Shown here piece by piece: positions 1-11,300 of a stretch of 57,948 bases of DNA; the stretch's first letter is position 1; each line of letters begins with the position of its first letter. Under the pieces are notes generated by a model. The model was not told the DNA's origin. It did not search any database and saw nothing but the letters and a program-made list of their open reading frames with translations. The stretch lies in contig CAJTVY010000019.1 in the NCBI GenBank assembly GCA_910579925.1, forward strand, positions 1 to 57,948. Reading direction: 5' to 3'. This DNA is from an uncultured Dorea sp. Lineage in GTDB: Bacteria > Bacillota > Clostridia > Lachnospirales > Lachnospiraceae. The position numbers were made by a program, and so were the translations under genes.

Positions 1-52
1 AGGCACAGGACTTTGACTCCTGCATTCGTTGGTTCGAATCCAACTAGCCCAG
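1..52 (+). tRNA. tRNA-Gln (TTG), 3' part
   Basis: The window opens inside a tRNA. The anticodon arm CAGGA/TCCTG encloses the loop CTTTGAC, giving anticodon TTG (Gln). The T arm GTTGG-TTCGAAT-CCAAC and the 3' acceptor strand TAGCCCA with discriminator G follow. The 5' acceptor strand and D arm lie before the window. No CCA is encoded. Confidence 0.9.
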
Positions 53-57
53 TTTAT

Positions 58-130
58 GGGCGTGTAGCTCAGGTGGTAGAGCACTTGACTTTTAATCAAG
101 TTGTCCGGGGTTCGAATCCCCGCACGCTCA
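58..130 (+). tRNA. tRNA-Lys (TTT)
   Basis: This is a complete 73-nt cloverleaf. Acceptor strands GGGCGTG and CACGCTC pair with one G-T wobble; the discriminator is A. The anticodon stem CTTGA/TCAAG holds loop CTTTTAA, anticodon TTT (Lys). The T arm is CGGGG-TTCGAAT-CCCCG. It lies 5 nt after tRNA-Gln, so the two are probably cotranscribed, and no CCA is encoded. Confidence 0.96.
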
Positions 131-140
131 GTCAGAAAAG

Positions 141-180
141 CTATCTTTGGAAGAGATTCCATAGATGGTTTTTTTTATTT
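141..180 (+). terminator. Rho-independent terminator of the tRNA operon
   Basis: A 12-bp stem with one T-T mismatch (141-152 with 157-168) and a GAGA loop is followed by an uninterrupted run of T and then a T-rich tail. It sits 10 nt after tRNA-Lys. Confidence 0.88.
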
Positions 181-279
181 TATTTATCAAAAAGATACAG
201 TGTATGAAATAGTTCTGGAAAATTACGAGTATTTGTGTATAATATAAAGCAGTTTTCTTGATAGAAAGGGTGGTAGATA

Positions 280-1008
280 TTGTACACTGTTGCACTTTGC
301 GATGATGAATCAGTACAGTTATACAGACTGAAAGATATGCTGGATGCTTATCAGGAACAGCGCCCAGACTGTGAATTAGAAATTGAATGCTTTAAAAGCG
401 CAGAAGCGTTGCTTTGCCGGGTCAGAGAGCAGGACTACGAGCCGGATTTAATATTGCTGGACATTTATCTGCAGGAGGAGTTTGGAATCGAGGCGGCTGG
501 GGAACTGCGAAATATGGGGAATAGGAGCCAGATCGTCTTTATTACCACGTCTGAGGAGCATGCGCTTGAGGCGTATCGCGTACAGGCAGCCCAATACCTG
601 GTGAAGCCTGTGGAGGAGGAAGATTTGTACCAGGCGTTGGATTGTCTGCTGGATGAGAGGCAAAAGGAGCGGAGGCGTTATCTGGTGCTTCGGACGAAAG
701 GCTGCGTCAGCCGTGTAGCGGTTGACCGGATTGCGTTCTGCGAGGCGCAGGGCAAAAACCAGAAGATGCATATGACAGACGGGGAAGAGCTGCTGCTGCA
801 TATGACCATGACGGATATTTTCGGGATGTTGTCCGACTGTCAGGAATTTGTGAAGGTAGGCGCCTCGTATATTGTGAATCTGGAACATGTTGTGAGCCTG
901 AATGGACGGGAACTGGTGATGGAACCAGAGGCCAGTATCCATTTGCCGCGTGGCTCGTACCAGCCGTTGCGGGAACGGTATTTTGAATATTATTGTGAAT
1001 CGAAATGA
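280..1008 (+). CDS. LytTR-family response regulator (LytR/AgrA type)
   Basis: A 242-residue two-domain regulator. An N-terminal receiver domain (about 1-120) shows the acidic pair in ALCDDES, the phospho-acceptor Asp in ILLDIYL (about residue 60) and the conserved Lys in YLVKPV. A C-terminal LytTR DNA-binding domain (about 135-240) contains RYLVLRTKG and FVKVGASYIVNLEHV. Such proteins bind direct repeats upstream of targets after phosphorylation. The start is TTG, chosen because GAAAGGGTGG lies at the right distance and the receiver begins at once. A -10 like TATAAT is at 238-243. No histidine kinase is adjacent, so it is an orphan here. It lies just before the pilus operon but is separated from it by its own terminator; a role in pilus control is only inference. 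Confidence 0.9.
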   Translation: MYTVALCDDESVQLYRLKDMLDAYQEQRPDCELEIECFKSAEALLCRVREQDYEPDLILLDIYLQEEFGIEAAGELRNMGNRSQIVFITTSEEHALEAYRVQAAQYLVKPVEEEDLYQALDCLLDERQKERRRYLVLRTKGCVSRVAVDRIAFCEAQGKNQKMHMTDGEELLLHMTMTDIFGMLSDCQEFVKVGASYIVNLEHVVSLNGRELVMEPEASIHLPRGSYQPLRERYFEYYCESK

Positions 1009-1011
1009 TGG

Positions 1012-1043
1012 AAGACTGCCTGTTGTGGGCGGTCTTTTTTTGT
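1012..1043 (+). terminator. Terminator after the LytTR regulator
   Basis: Stem AAGACTGCC/GGCGGTCTT (one G-T pair) with a 7-nt loop, followed by a run of T. It starts 3 nt after the regulator's stop. The space to the next gene (1044-1242) is AT-rich, has a possible -10 (TATAAT, 1198-1203) without a convincing -35, and shows no gene. Confidence 0.88.
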
Positions 1044-1242
1044 AATATAGGAAAATTCCTTCCCTATGTTATAAAAACCCTCCGGGAGGATGCGCACTTG
1101 CTTTTTTATGTGAAAAAGAAGTATTTCAAGATTATGCAATCTATACCAAAAAACATGCTGATTGTGCCAATTCATGCAATAGTAATTATTTTTTTGATAT
1201 AATTTCCGCAAAATCGACCAGATATAAAAGAGGTGCAAAAAT

Positions 1243-2295
1243 ATGGGAAAGACAGAACAGATATTAGCCCATGCCGCATGGGCAGGAGCGAGCGACGTAC
1301 ATATTACCCCAGGGATTTCGCCTAAGATGAGGCAGAACGGCAGTCTGACCACGCTTCCGTTTCAAACGATGACGGCAAGAGATACTCTGGAGATTGCGCA
1401 CAGTATCATGAATGATGAGCAGATGAGATCTTTTGAGGAGAAGGGAGAGTATGATATGTCTTTTACGATTCCTGACCAGGGGCGTTACCGTGTCAACGTG
1501 TTCCGGCAGCAAGGGAATGTTGCATTGGTATTCCGCCTGGTTTCCGAGAAGATTCCTTCTGCAAAAGAACTGGGAGTGCCGGACTCCATCATCGACCTGT
1601 ATCAGCGTAAGAGGGGTCTGGTACTTGTGACCGGGCCGACGGGCAGCGGTAAGTCGACGACTCTGGCGGCGATTATTGACAAGGTAAATATGTTTCGGGA
1701 TGCACATGTGGTAACGTTGGAGGATCCCATTGAATATATCCATCAGCATAAGCGGTCCATGGTACACCAGCGGGAGATTGGAAGGGATACCAAGAGTTAT
1801 GCAAATGCATTGCGCGCAGCCCTCCGTGAAGATCCGGATGTCATACTGGTGGGAGAGATGCGCGACTATGAGACGATTGGCGTAGCGGTCACGGCGGCGG
1901 AGACCGGTCATCTGGTATTGTCCACCCTTCATACGATCGGCGCCGCCAGTACCATTGACCGTATCATAGACGTATTTCCGCCGCACCAGCAACAGCAGAT
2001 CCGGGTACAACTGGCAAGCGTACTTGAGGCTGTGATATCACAACAGTTAATTCCAAGGTCGGACGACAGGGGAAGGGTTGCGGCGTTTGAGGTCCTTCAC
2101 GCCAACCTGGCAATCCGTAATCTGATCAGAGAAGGGAAGACCCACCAGATTCCAAGCGTTATGCAGACCAACCGAAGGCTTGGCATGATTACCATGGATG
2201 ACGCAATCGTGCAGCTATACCGGGAGGGCAAGATCACACGGGAAATGGCGTCAGCGTTTGCGCAGGAGCCGGATACCATAGAGAACAAGTTGTAG
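1243..2295 (+). CDS. pilT: Type IV pilus retraction ATPase PilT
   Basis: A 350-residue secretion ATPase of the PilT/VirB11 family. The N-terminal domain has ASDVHITPG (about 17-25). Walker A is GPTGSGKSTT (about 131), the Asp box is VTLEDPIEY, and Walker B is DPDVILVGEMRD. The His box follows in TGHLVLSTLHT. The C-terminal AIRNLIRE motif (about 289), characteristic of PilT and needed for retraction in studied systems, is intact, so this is PilT rather than PilB. The length is typical. Its start has GAGGTG upstream. It is the first gene of the pilus operon, with only 18 nt before the giant prepilin. It should act as a cytoplasmic hexamer pulling pili back, implying a dynamic twitching or adhesive pilus. 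Confidence 0.95.
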   Translation: MGKTEQILAHAAWAGASDVHITPGISPKMRQNGSLTTLPFQTMTARDTLEIAHSIMNDEQMRSFEEKGEYDMSFTIPDQGRYRVNVFRQQGNVALVFRLVSEKIPSAKELGVPDSIIDLYQRKRGLVLVTGPTGSGKSTTLAAIIDKVNMFRDAHVVTLEDPIEYIHQHKRSMVHQREIGRDTKSYANALRAALREDPDVILVGEMRDYETIGVAVTAAETGHLVLSTLHTIGAASTIDRIIDVFPPHQQQQIRVQLASVLEAVISQQLIPRSDDRGRVAAFEVLHANLAIRNLIREGKTHQIPSVMQTNRRLGMITMDDAIVQLYREGKITREMASAFAQEPDTIENKL

Positions 2296-2313
2296 AATGG
2301 AGCGGGTGAGTAT

Positions 2314-5300
2314 ATGGGCAGACACGGAAAAAAGGGATTTACATTGACGGAGCTTGTGGTGGTTCTGGTAATCCTGGCCATCATTACTGCGATTGCGATT
2401 CCGTTTGCTATGAAATATATCAGACTGGCGCAGTTTCGGGAAAACGAATCAAATGCCAAGACCGTTTATCTGGCGGCAGAGTCTGAACTGACCTGGTATC
2501 GTACTTCGGGGAAATGGAAGGAGTTTCAGAAAGAGGTAGTCCGTAAGGGGAAACTCAACGACACCTTTGACGACGCCAGGAAGGATAAGCTGAAAGGGCG
2601 TATTTATGCAATTACGCTGGACAGCCAGAATACCGGTTCAAGTGAACTGGTGACGAAGCTCCTTGAAAATAATTCTTATGACAGGAAATTTCTGGACGCT
2701 TCGATTACCATCGAGATTGACATTGATACCGGCCAGGTGTACGCAGCGTTCTATGCCACCCGGTGCGAGAGCCTCTCGTATGACGGGGATGATCAAGAGA
2801 TTCTAAATATTACTGCGGCGGGCGATAACCGCAGCTATGATAACCGGAGAGATCGGCTGTTAGGATATTACTCTGTGGAAGACGTGACGAATGTGGTGGA
2901 ATTGAAACCGACGAGACTGAAAGTCACTTCGATCAATCTGGTGAACAGTGAAACTCTGTCTCTGAACTGGTCCAGCAACTCCAGGCACGCAGACCTGGAC
3001 GTGGAGTTCCACATTACGTTTTACAGGCAGTCAGGGGATAAAGCCAAAGGAGAGCGGCTGTTCTCGACGGTAATCGACAGGGCAGAACTTAACGGGAAAG
3101 GTTTCGGAAAAGCAGAAAATACAATGGTGCATCTGAAACTGGAAGGACCGGAAGAGGAAGGAACCGGGAAAAACAAAGACCTGGGAGAATGGGCGTTTCC
3201 CCTTACCTATCAGGAAAACGGGAGAAACGGTAAGTTTTCGCTGACGCTGGACGCAATGATGTCGGCGGAACTTATGGAGAGCCTAAAGGCAGGAGCGGGG
3301 ACCGGGACGGATGACCTGGCGCTGCTTAGGGAATACAGTACCAGTATGACAAGATATGCGGGGCTTTCAAGGTCTGGGAATGAGATGCCGGAACTGGCAC
3401 AGTTACTTAAGCCTCAGGATATTTGCGCAGAGATTGAAGTGAAGCCTACTTACCGGAACATGGATCAGGATGCCAGGGAGTACCAGACGAGCAGCCCTGT
3501 GACCTCCAATGTAGAGAATACGATGTTTGCCGACGTGACAAAGAAGGACGGCGGCGTGATAGAGGCAAAGATCATCCGCTTCCGTCATCTGTCAAATATA
3601 CGGTATTGCTCGAATGAGGCGGTGTTCTGGCTGGATAACCGAAATATGGACTGGACGGCGGCAGGAACAGGCGTGTTTGGTCTGGAAGGGACAGAGGAGG
3701 GAGAAAAGTCTGACGCAAGAGGAGTGCAGCGGGTCCGCTGGTATCCGGTCAAGAGTCAGGATCATGCCCCGGCGTTGGATTTCCCGTCTGTGGGCCTGCT
3801 TTCCAAAGGACAGACCCTTGCCGGGCGCAAAGAAGGTACGCTGGTATCTAATATAAAGCTTGGTATGTCTTCCGCACCGGGGGACGGCGTGATCGGGAAG
3901 ATGTATAAAGACGGCGGCCAGAAGCCTTACACAGAATACCTTGGGATTTTCTGCGAGGTGGAGGGAACCGTCAAGAATCTGACCCTTAACGACCCGACGC
4001 TGACCCTTAACGATACCGGGGAAAAGGGTGGAAATTTCCAGCATTTGTCGGGAGTGGGTATTCTATGCGGCAGAAGTGAAGGAAAGTTGAATCATATTAC
4101 GGTTCAGTGGACGCAGAAAGGACAGAAGACGGTAGAAGTGCTGCTGGCAGACCGGAAGGAAAGTACAGAGGAGAATGGTTCGGAGAAAATCTGCGGAATC
4201 GGAGGAATCGTGGGGATTCTTGCGAAGAAAGAAGCCGACGGGTCGCTGACGGAGCTTGCGGAGGCAGAAGTGGGCGCCATTACGATGAATGGTTCCGTGA
4301 CAGGGAGGCTTCCAAAACCGGAAACCGTCAAGGACGGTATGAGCGTGGAGGAACAGGCGAGACAGTATCAATACGGAATCGGCGGTATTTTCGGCTATGC
4401 TTGTATGGGCGGCGGCGTGAAGGCAGAAGCCTGTGAGAATCACGCAGACGTGACCGGGAATCTGTTCACAGGCGGAATCGGCGGACATCTTTACGGCAGT
4501 TACCGGCTGCCGGATGATTCAGAGACTGGGTCTATGGATTACGGGCCAGCCTTAACCGGCTGCCGCAGCGACGGTCTGGTACTGTGCAATTCCAGGGTCA
4601 GCGATGCCAAGGAGATGGACGGCCGGTATTTCGGCGGGATACTGGGATTCGGGGACCGGGCGTGGGTTAAGGACTCCTACAGCGCTCCCGGACGTTCTGG
4701 CAGTTGGCGGTATGATATCAGCAAAAAAGACGAAATGCTTCTGGGGAAGTATGTAGGGGGAATCATCGGTTACGGAAACAGAAGCCTTATTGCAGGATGC
4801 AGCACGAAGAAGGGCGGCTATATCCTGGGCTCTGACTTTGTCGGAGGGATTGCGGGCGGATTTTCCAATGATTTAAGGTATGGGATCCAGGGAACCGAAT
4901 CCATCCATGTGACTACCAACGCCAGCTATGTAATTGGAAATAACTATGTGGGCGGCATTGTGGGAAAGAATGACGGCGTTAAAGGCGCGGAGTCTGCGCT
5001 GCTGAACTGCGTTAATCAGGGAGTGGCGGCAGGGTACGGGCGTTATATCGGCGGAATTGTAGGATACAACGGTCAGTATGGGACGCTTGAGGACTGCGCA
5101 AGCTATCTGTCAGACTATGACCAGTCCGTTTTCCGTATGGTGACAGAGACCTGGGCGGCAGATACGGGAGACTGTGTGGGCGGAATGGCAGGATACAATG
5201 ACGGAAAGATTCTGTTCGGTGATTCCGGGAGCATAACCGCAAAGTCCGTTGCCAGCCTGGCAGTGGGCCGGCATTTTGTGGGAGGCATGATTGGCTTTAA

Positions 5301-8300
5301 CGATATACACGGGAACTTTGACCAGGACTTGAACGGGAAGAATATATTAATAGGCGGACGCATCTATGGATCTGGAAATGCGATAGGCGGCTGTATCGGT
5401 CTGAACGCCTCCGCAGGGATTCTGAAAAATGAACTTGAGGTGAAGCCGGTAAGCGTCACGGGTGTTTTCTATGTGGGCGGCTGTATCGGTGCAAATATGG
5501 TAGATATGGCTGATCATACGACGGGACGCATACCGGCACAGGCTGATATTCGGATGGACGGTTTTCGGACGAATAACCGGCTTGGAAGTATTACGGGAAG
5601 CGCATTTGTGGGCGGCGTGATTGGATATCACAGAACCTACAGCCAGCGGCAGTTAGGAAGCCGCACCATACACGATTATCTGATGGAAACCGTTTGCGAA
5701 GCTTCCGGGGAAGAGAATCTGATTCCGGCGCTGCCAATGGTAAGGAAAGAGGGGGAAGAGAAAAATCTTCCCGGGCCGGTGATAGACTCCGAGAATCTGT
5801 ATTGTCTGACTATTTCCATGAATGGCGGTACGAATAACAACGTGTCTGTAAAATCGCTCCTCTATACAGGCGGCGTGGTGGGATACTGTGAAAAGAACAG
5901 CCGGTTAATTCTGGAAAACTGTAAAAATGAGGGAAATATTACAAAAGCATCCAGAGAAGCCGGCGGGATGGAGGACGGCGTTTCGCTGAAGGCTTATCTC
6001 AGGTATGAGAAAATGGAGTCTGCGGCTGCAGAACTTGAGCGGGATGAACAGGTGTCCATGGCAGGCGGGGTAATCAGCGTCAATCAGGAGAACCAGGTCA
6101 TTGACCAATGCGCCAATTCCGGGAGTATGAACGGCTTCGTCGGTCTTGGCGGTATCGTAAGTCTGAACTGGGGCGGGATCTTCAACTGCGAGCCGGCTGA
6201 TAATTTTGGAAATGCGGGTCTTAGTTATATCGGCGGGATTGCAGGACTGAACGTACGCCCGGACGGCACCGGGACAAAATCTTACACCGATGTGAAAGGA
6301 AACGTCTGGAGAGACTATACTTCCGGAACGATTGCCGGCTGCAGCACCCGGGCGGGAAGAAATATTGCGGGAAACAGTTATGTGGGCGGTATCGTAGGTT
6401 ATAACATGGCCGGCGGCGTGGTAAAGGACAGCCGCAACAGGGCGAACGTAACCGCAGCAGGAGATTATGCAGGAGGAATTGCCGGGTACAACGACGGGAA
6501 AATACAGGTGTCAGAGGATACCGGTACAGGAAGCCGCAGCGTCATTGGAACAGGCGGCGAAGGAATCGGCGGGATCGCAGGTGTGAACAGGAATGAGATC
6601 GAGGCCGTATCCACGTCTGCAGCAGAAGCAGGCGAAGTGGTCGCCGTGAACGCAAAGGTTACGGTCACCGGACGCAGTAAGGTCGGCGGTATGGTGGGAA
6701 TCAATGAGGGCAGTATCCGGTCGGTGTCATCAGACGGGGAAGAGGCAGGATATCTGGTGTGCGAGGCTGACAGAGTCCATGGGATTTACGGGTATGCCGG
6801 AGGGATTGCCGGAGAAGCGAAGGGAGAGATTGTGCGGGCAAGGAACCGATGCGGGGAGGTTACGGCAGGCCGCGGTGCGGCAGGCGGGATCGTGGCGGTC
6901 AACCGGCCCGGGGTACGTCTTTTGGAATGCCAGAACCAGGGAAATGTGAAAAGCGACCAGGGGTACGCCGGAGGAATTGCGGCAAAGAATTACGGGACGA
7001 TTACCGGATGTTCTGTGGGAGAGACAGGAAAAACGGCCAAAGAGGTGACGCTCACAAGCCGGGGAACCGGGGAGATTGGGGCCGTATGTGCGGTGAACCA
7101 TAGCGGCGCAGTTATCGAGGGCAGTACCTTGTATGGAAATATCGTGCTGGAGGGAGAGGCGCAGACCGCAGGAGGAATCGCCGGAGAGAACCAGGGAAGG
7201 ATTGGGCGGCCGTCTGGTTCCGTCACAGGGAGAAAGACAGAAGCGCTTACGAACATGCCTCAGATCAGGCTTTCTTCCGGGAATCTGACCATAGGAAGCG
7301 TGGCAGGAAGAAACGAAGAAGGCGGGAATATCGTTGGGATTGAAGTCAGGGATGTGAAGTTCAAGGAATTCGACAACTATCGGTATCTGGGTGGAATCAC
7401 GGGAGAGAACCGGCAGGAAGCGGTGGTACAGGACTGTGTTCTCTTAGACGGAGCGATGGAAGAGGCGGCTGACAGTAGTGCGCCTGGGAATTGCTATGGC
7501 GGGATTGCCGGGGTTAATTCCGGGAAACTTGAGGGCTGCAGGGTGGAAAATTTTACATGCAGTATTACGGGAATCTATACGGCGACCAGTACCAGCGCTG
7601 CAAAGGAGAAAGAGTCGCTGTCCTCTCATGCGGGCGGGATTGCCGGAAAGAACGGCGGCCAGGGTGAAATCCGAGGGTGTGTGATTGGCGGAAAACGTAA
7701 CGCCATTTCCGCAGGCAGCGGCATGGCCGGAGGGATTGCCGGCTATAATGGAGGAACTATAGAACTTTCCGGGGATGAGACGGCAACGGGGCTTATGCTT
7801 GAACAGGCGGCAGTCTCAGGAAGAGTGGAAAGTGTACAGGAGCTGGCAGATGCTGCAAAAGCAGGGAATATTTCTGCGGATTCTCAGTATGTGGAATGGG
7901 ACAGTGGAAGAAACGTCTCTATCGAAACCTTAAAATATGCCCAGACCGGGGAAACGGTCAGCTCTGGCAGAACACTCTCTCTGATTATGTCGATCAACGG
8001 TAATGTAGGCGGAATTACAGCCTATAACACCGGAGCCGTCGACTACTGTGCCACCGGAGACTGGTATCTCAATAACAAATCCAATGCTATTGGAGTCGGA
8101 ACCGGCGGAGTGATCGGTATGAACGAATCCGAACAGGATTTATCCTTCCTGCTGAACCAGGCGTTCGTGGGGCGTCAGCTTGCGTCCGGCGCTACGGACC
8201 GATTTGCGGGAGGCATCATCGGAAACCAGAACAATACGATGCGAAGCGGCTGGAAACTAAAAAATTGTGTGAACTACGGAACGATTTACTGCCTGCGGAC

Positions 8301-11300
8301 GCACTACTCCGGGGGAATCCTGGGTCAGTGGACAGGGACCGGAGGCACCGTCGAGAACTGCTATAACTACGGCAATCTGCAGACCACTTTTCAGGAAGGA
8401 TGGCAGGGTGCGGCGGGAGGCGTCGTGGCGCAGCTCTACCATGCCTACGAGGAAAATGAATACAACATTATCAGCTGCAGGAATTTCGGAAATATTTACG
8501 GGAGAACCGGGAAAAACAGCTCAGACTGTGCCAACGACAGCGCCGGAATCTTAGGGAATATCACGGCTTACAAGACGGACAGCGAAAAAAGCGGGCAGCG
8601 GTACGCCATTCAGGTGTTAGATTGCGTCAACGGACCAGGGGTCGAGGTGTATTCCTCTTCTATGGCCTCCGGCATTGTCGGATTTTTCTCTTGCTCGGAC
8701 GGACCGGATTACAATTCTATTGTAAGATCAACAGGAAATATGAATCTTCGCATTGAGAGATGCCGGAATTATGCGGCGGTTCTGAATGGAAAACAGTTTG
8801 TAGGCGGTATTTTCGGGGAGAGGTACGGTGCGGAAGGTTCCCGCAATACCGTTCTGCGGGATTGCTACTCTGTGGACCTTGCCGGATACAATAAGGCGGA
8901 TTACCCTGTGATTTCCTATGTGAATGCAGCGAATAAAGGCAATGCGGGGCAGATTCAGGCCGCAGAGAATTATTATGTGAACGGAAGGGCGGGAAGCAAC
9001 AGCTATCTGCTAAACGGTAGGGGACAATATACAATTCCCGATATTTCAAATGATTTAAAGAGAGCGGAGTCGAATCTGCTTTATTATCTCACAAAAGACG
9101 GAAGACAATATTACGCATATCTGACGGCGGGGAAATCCATTTCCCCAGATAAGATCAGTATTCTTGAAGACGGAAGTATCTATGATAATAGGAATCAGCC
9201 TGTGGGACGCATTGTGTTTGAAATTAACCAGGCTTTGGACGGCGTCAGGTATGATGGGATCGCTAAGGTGGTAAATTCCGGCAGCAATTTTGATACTCAT
9301 GTGAGGAATTCCTTCTATTTAAAAGAGACGGGAGGCAACACATACCAGATGCCAAGGCCAGAGAGCGTGAAGCTTCAAGTCGATGGGAGTAAGCTGCACA
9401 TACAGGTAACTCCTGCCGATAAAACGGATCCATTCCAGTATGCCGGCGCATTATTCCGGGTAAATGAAGACGGGAGCGAGACCCTGATCAAAGAACGGAT
9501 TGAGTTTTTCTCGGAGGAGTTTGATTATGAGCTGTCAGAGTCGGAGATCCAAAAAGGGGGTATCTTGCGGATTAAGCTAAGAGCGTATGGTATGAACCCG
9601 GAGATTCTTCCGTCAGAGGAAGTGACGGGGGAGGTTTCGCTTGGCAGAGTACTGCCGGAGCCGGAGATTCGAATTGAACTGATCGCACAGGCAAATGGAG
9701 GAGCCGGCTATCAGTACCAGTTTAAGCTGGTAAATGCAGAGGCTTACCGAGGGGAAGAGGATTACCGGATAGCCGTGAAATTTATGGATCAGCCTATGCC
9801 GGTTCTTACCACTTTGGATGCGCAGGGTTATCTGATACCGGAAGGAAACGGGCAGTTGGCCGTTACACAGGAACTACAGCAATTACAGGTTCAGGCAGTG
9901 TCAAAAACCCCGGAGGTTTTGGATTCCAGGAAGGTTCCGGTTCCGGCATATCTTCCGAAATACAGCCCGTCCATTGCAGCGGTTGATCAGAACCAGAAGC
10001 CAAGAGTTTCCTGTACGGTTTCCGGAGAGAGTATAGCGGAGCTTGGGATCACGGTCACCTTTGATACGTCGGCGTCGGGAAATGTGACTACGCCCCCGGT
10101 CTATCGGGCCGAGCTTGTGGGAACCTGGGGCGAGGGAAAAAGCGAGAAAGAGCGAAACGCCGTGCTTGCCAGCCAGGATATGCTGACGGCGCCGGACGGC
10201 AAGTCTGTGGTACATTTCCAGCTGCCGGAGTATATTTCTAAGGCAAAGGACTTGAGAGTGAGAGTCTGGTATGCGCAATCCGGCCTGGGTCCGGTCTATA
10301 CCCACCGCCTTACAACGGAACAGGAGGCAAATATTTATACGATCACGGGTGTGGAAGTGAAGGACGTAGACGGCGCGCCAGTGGAAGTCCCGGTGTGGGA
10401 GTATGGGAACAGCCCGGTATTGGATGAAAATGGAAATCCTTATTTTGCGGAATACAGATGGACCTCGGAAAAATTGTTTGACTGGCTGACCCCGCCGCCT
10501 CATTTGATGGAGGAAACAGAGCTGTCGCCGGAATATGACGAGGAACGACGATTGCAGTATACGTTCCGATGGGATGAGGGCGACGGAGAGTACCAGGAAG
10601 GAAACCGGTATGTGGTATCCCTGGCGGGAATCACCGGGGAAAACAAGGTTTCGATCATGACGGATCGTAAGATGGGGGAAAACGAACTGACCGTATCGGC
10701 CGAGAGCTGGACGTACGACCAGGTAGAACTGACTGTAACCCGCATGGGCGACGCAGCCGGTAAGGTGCAGACTGTGGGGCTGACTTCGGCCAGGCGATAT
10801 CAAGTGAAACAACGTCTGAGACGGCCCGAGCAGCCCTCGGTGGTGAACGCCGACGCAGACGAGTTATTCTACACGGCAGAGTGGACGCCGCTTACGACAG
10901 ACGGGGTGCGGGATGAGACGGGATGCGATTCTTACGGAATTTATTTACGGTGTTATGAAGAGGAAGACGGCGTTCTGACGCTGGGCGAGCCTGTCCTTCT
11001 GAACCCGGACGATCCGGTACTGGCGGATGAAAGCATGAATCTTTACCGCAAGGAACTGAATCTGGAACCATATGCCGGACAGCGGGTATTAATCTACGTT
11101 GTGGCACAGGCGGCGCCGGACAGTTCTCAGTATGTGGACAGTGTCGAAGGAATCACCTATGAGCTGACCATACCGGAGAGGATTCCCAAGCCGACGGTGA
11201 CATGGGAGATGGGATGGAAATATGACCGGACCAGCCCTGTGTCTGTGGAAGAATTTCAGGCAGAAGATGAGTTAAAGGAAGGAAAGCTTGCCGTAAAGAT

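Noticed and set aside
9901..10812. A 303-residue minus-strand open frame inside the giant prepilin gene
   Set aside because: The plus frame is continuous and coherent over 10 kb; the reverse frame has no start signal or recognisable motif.
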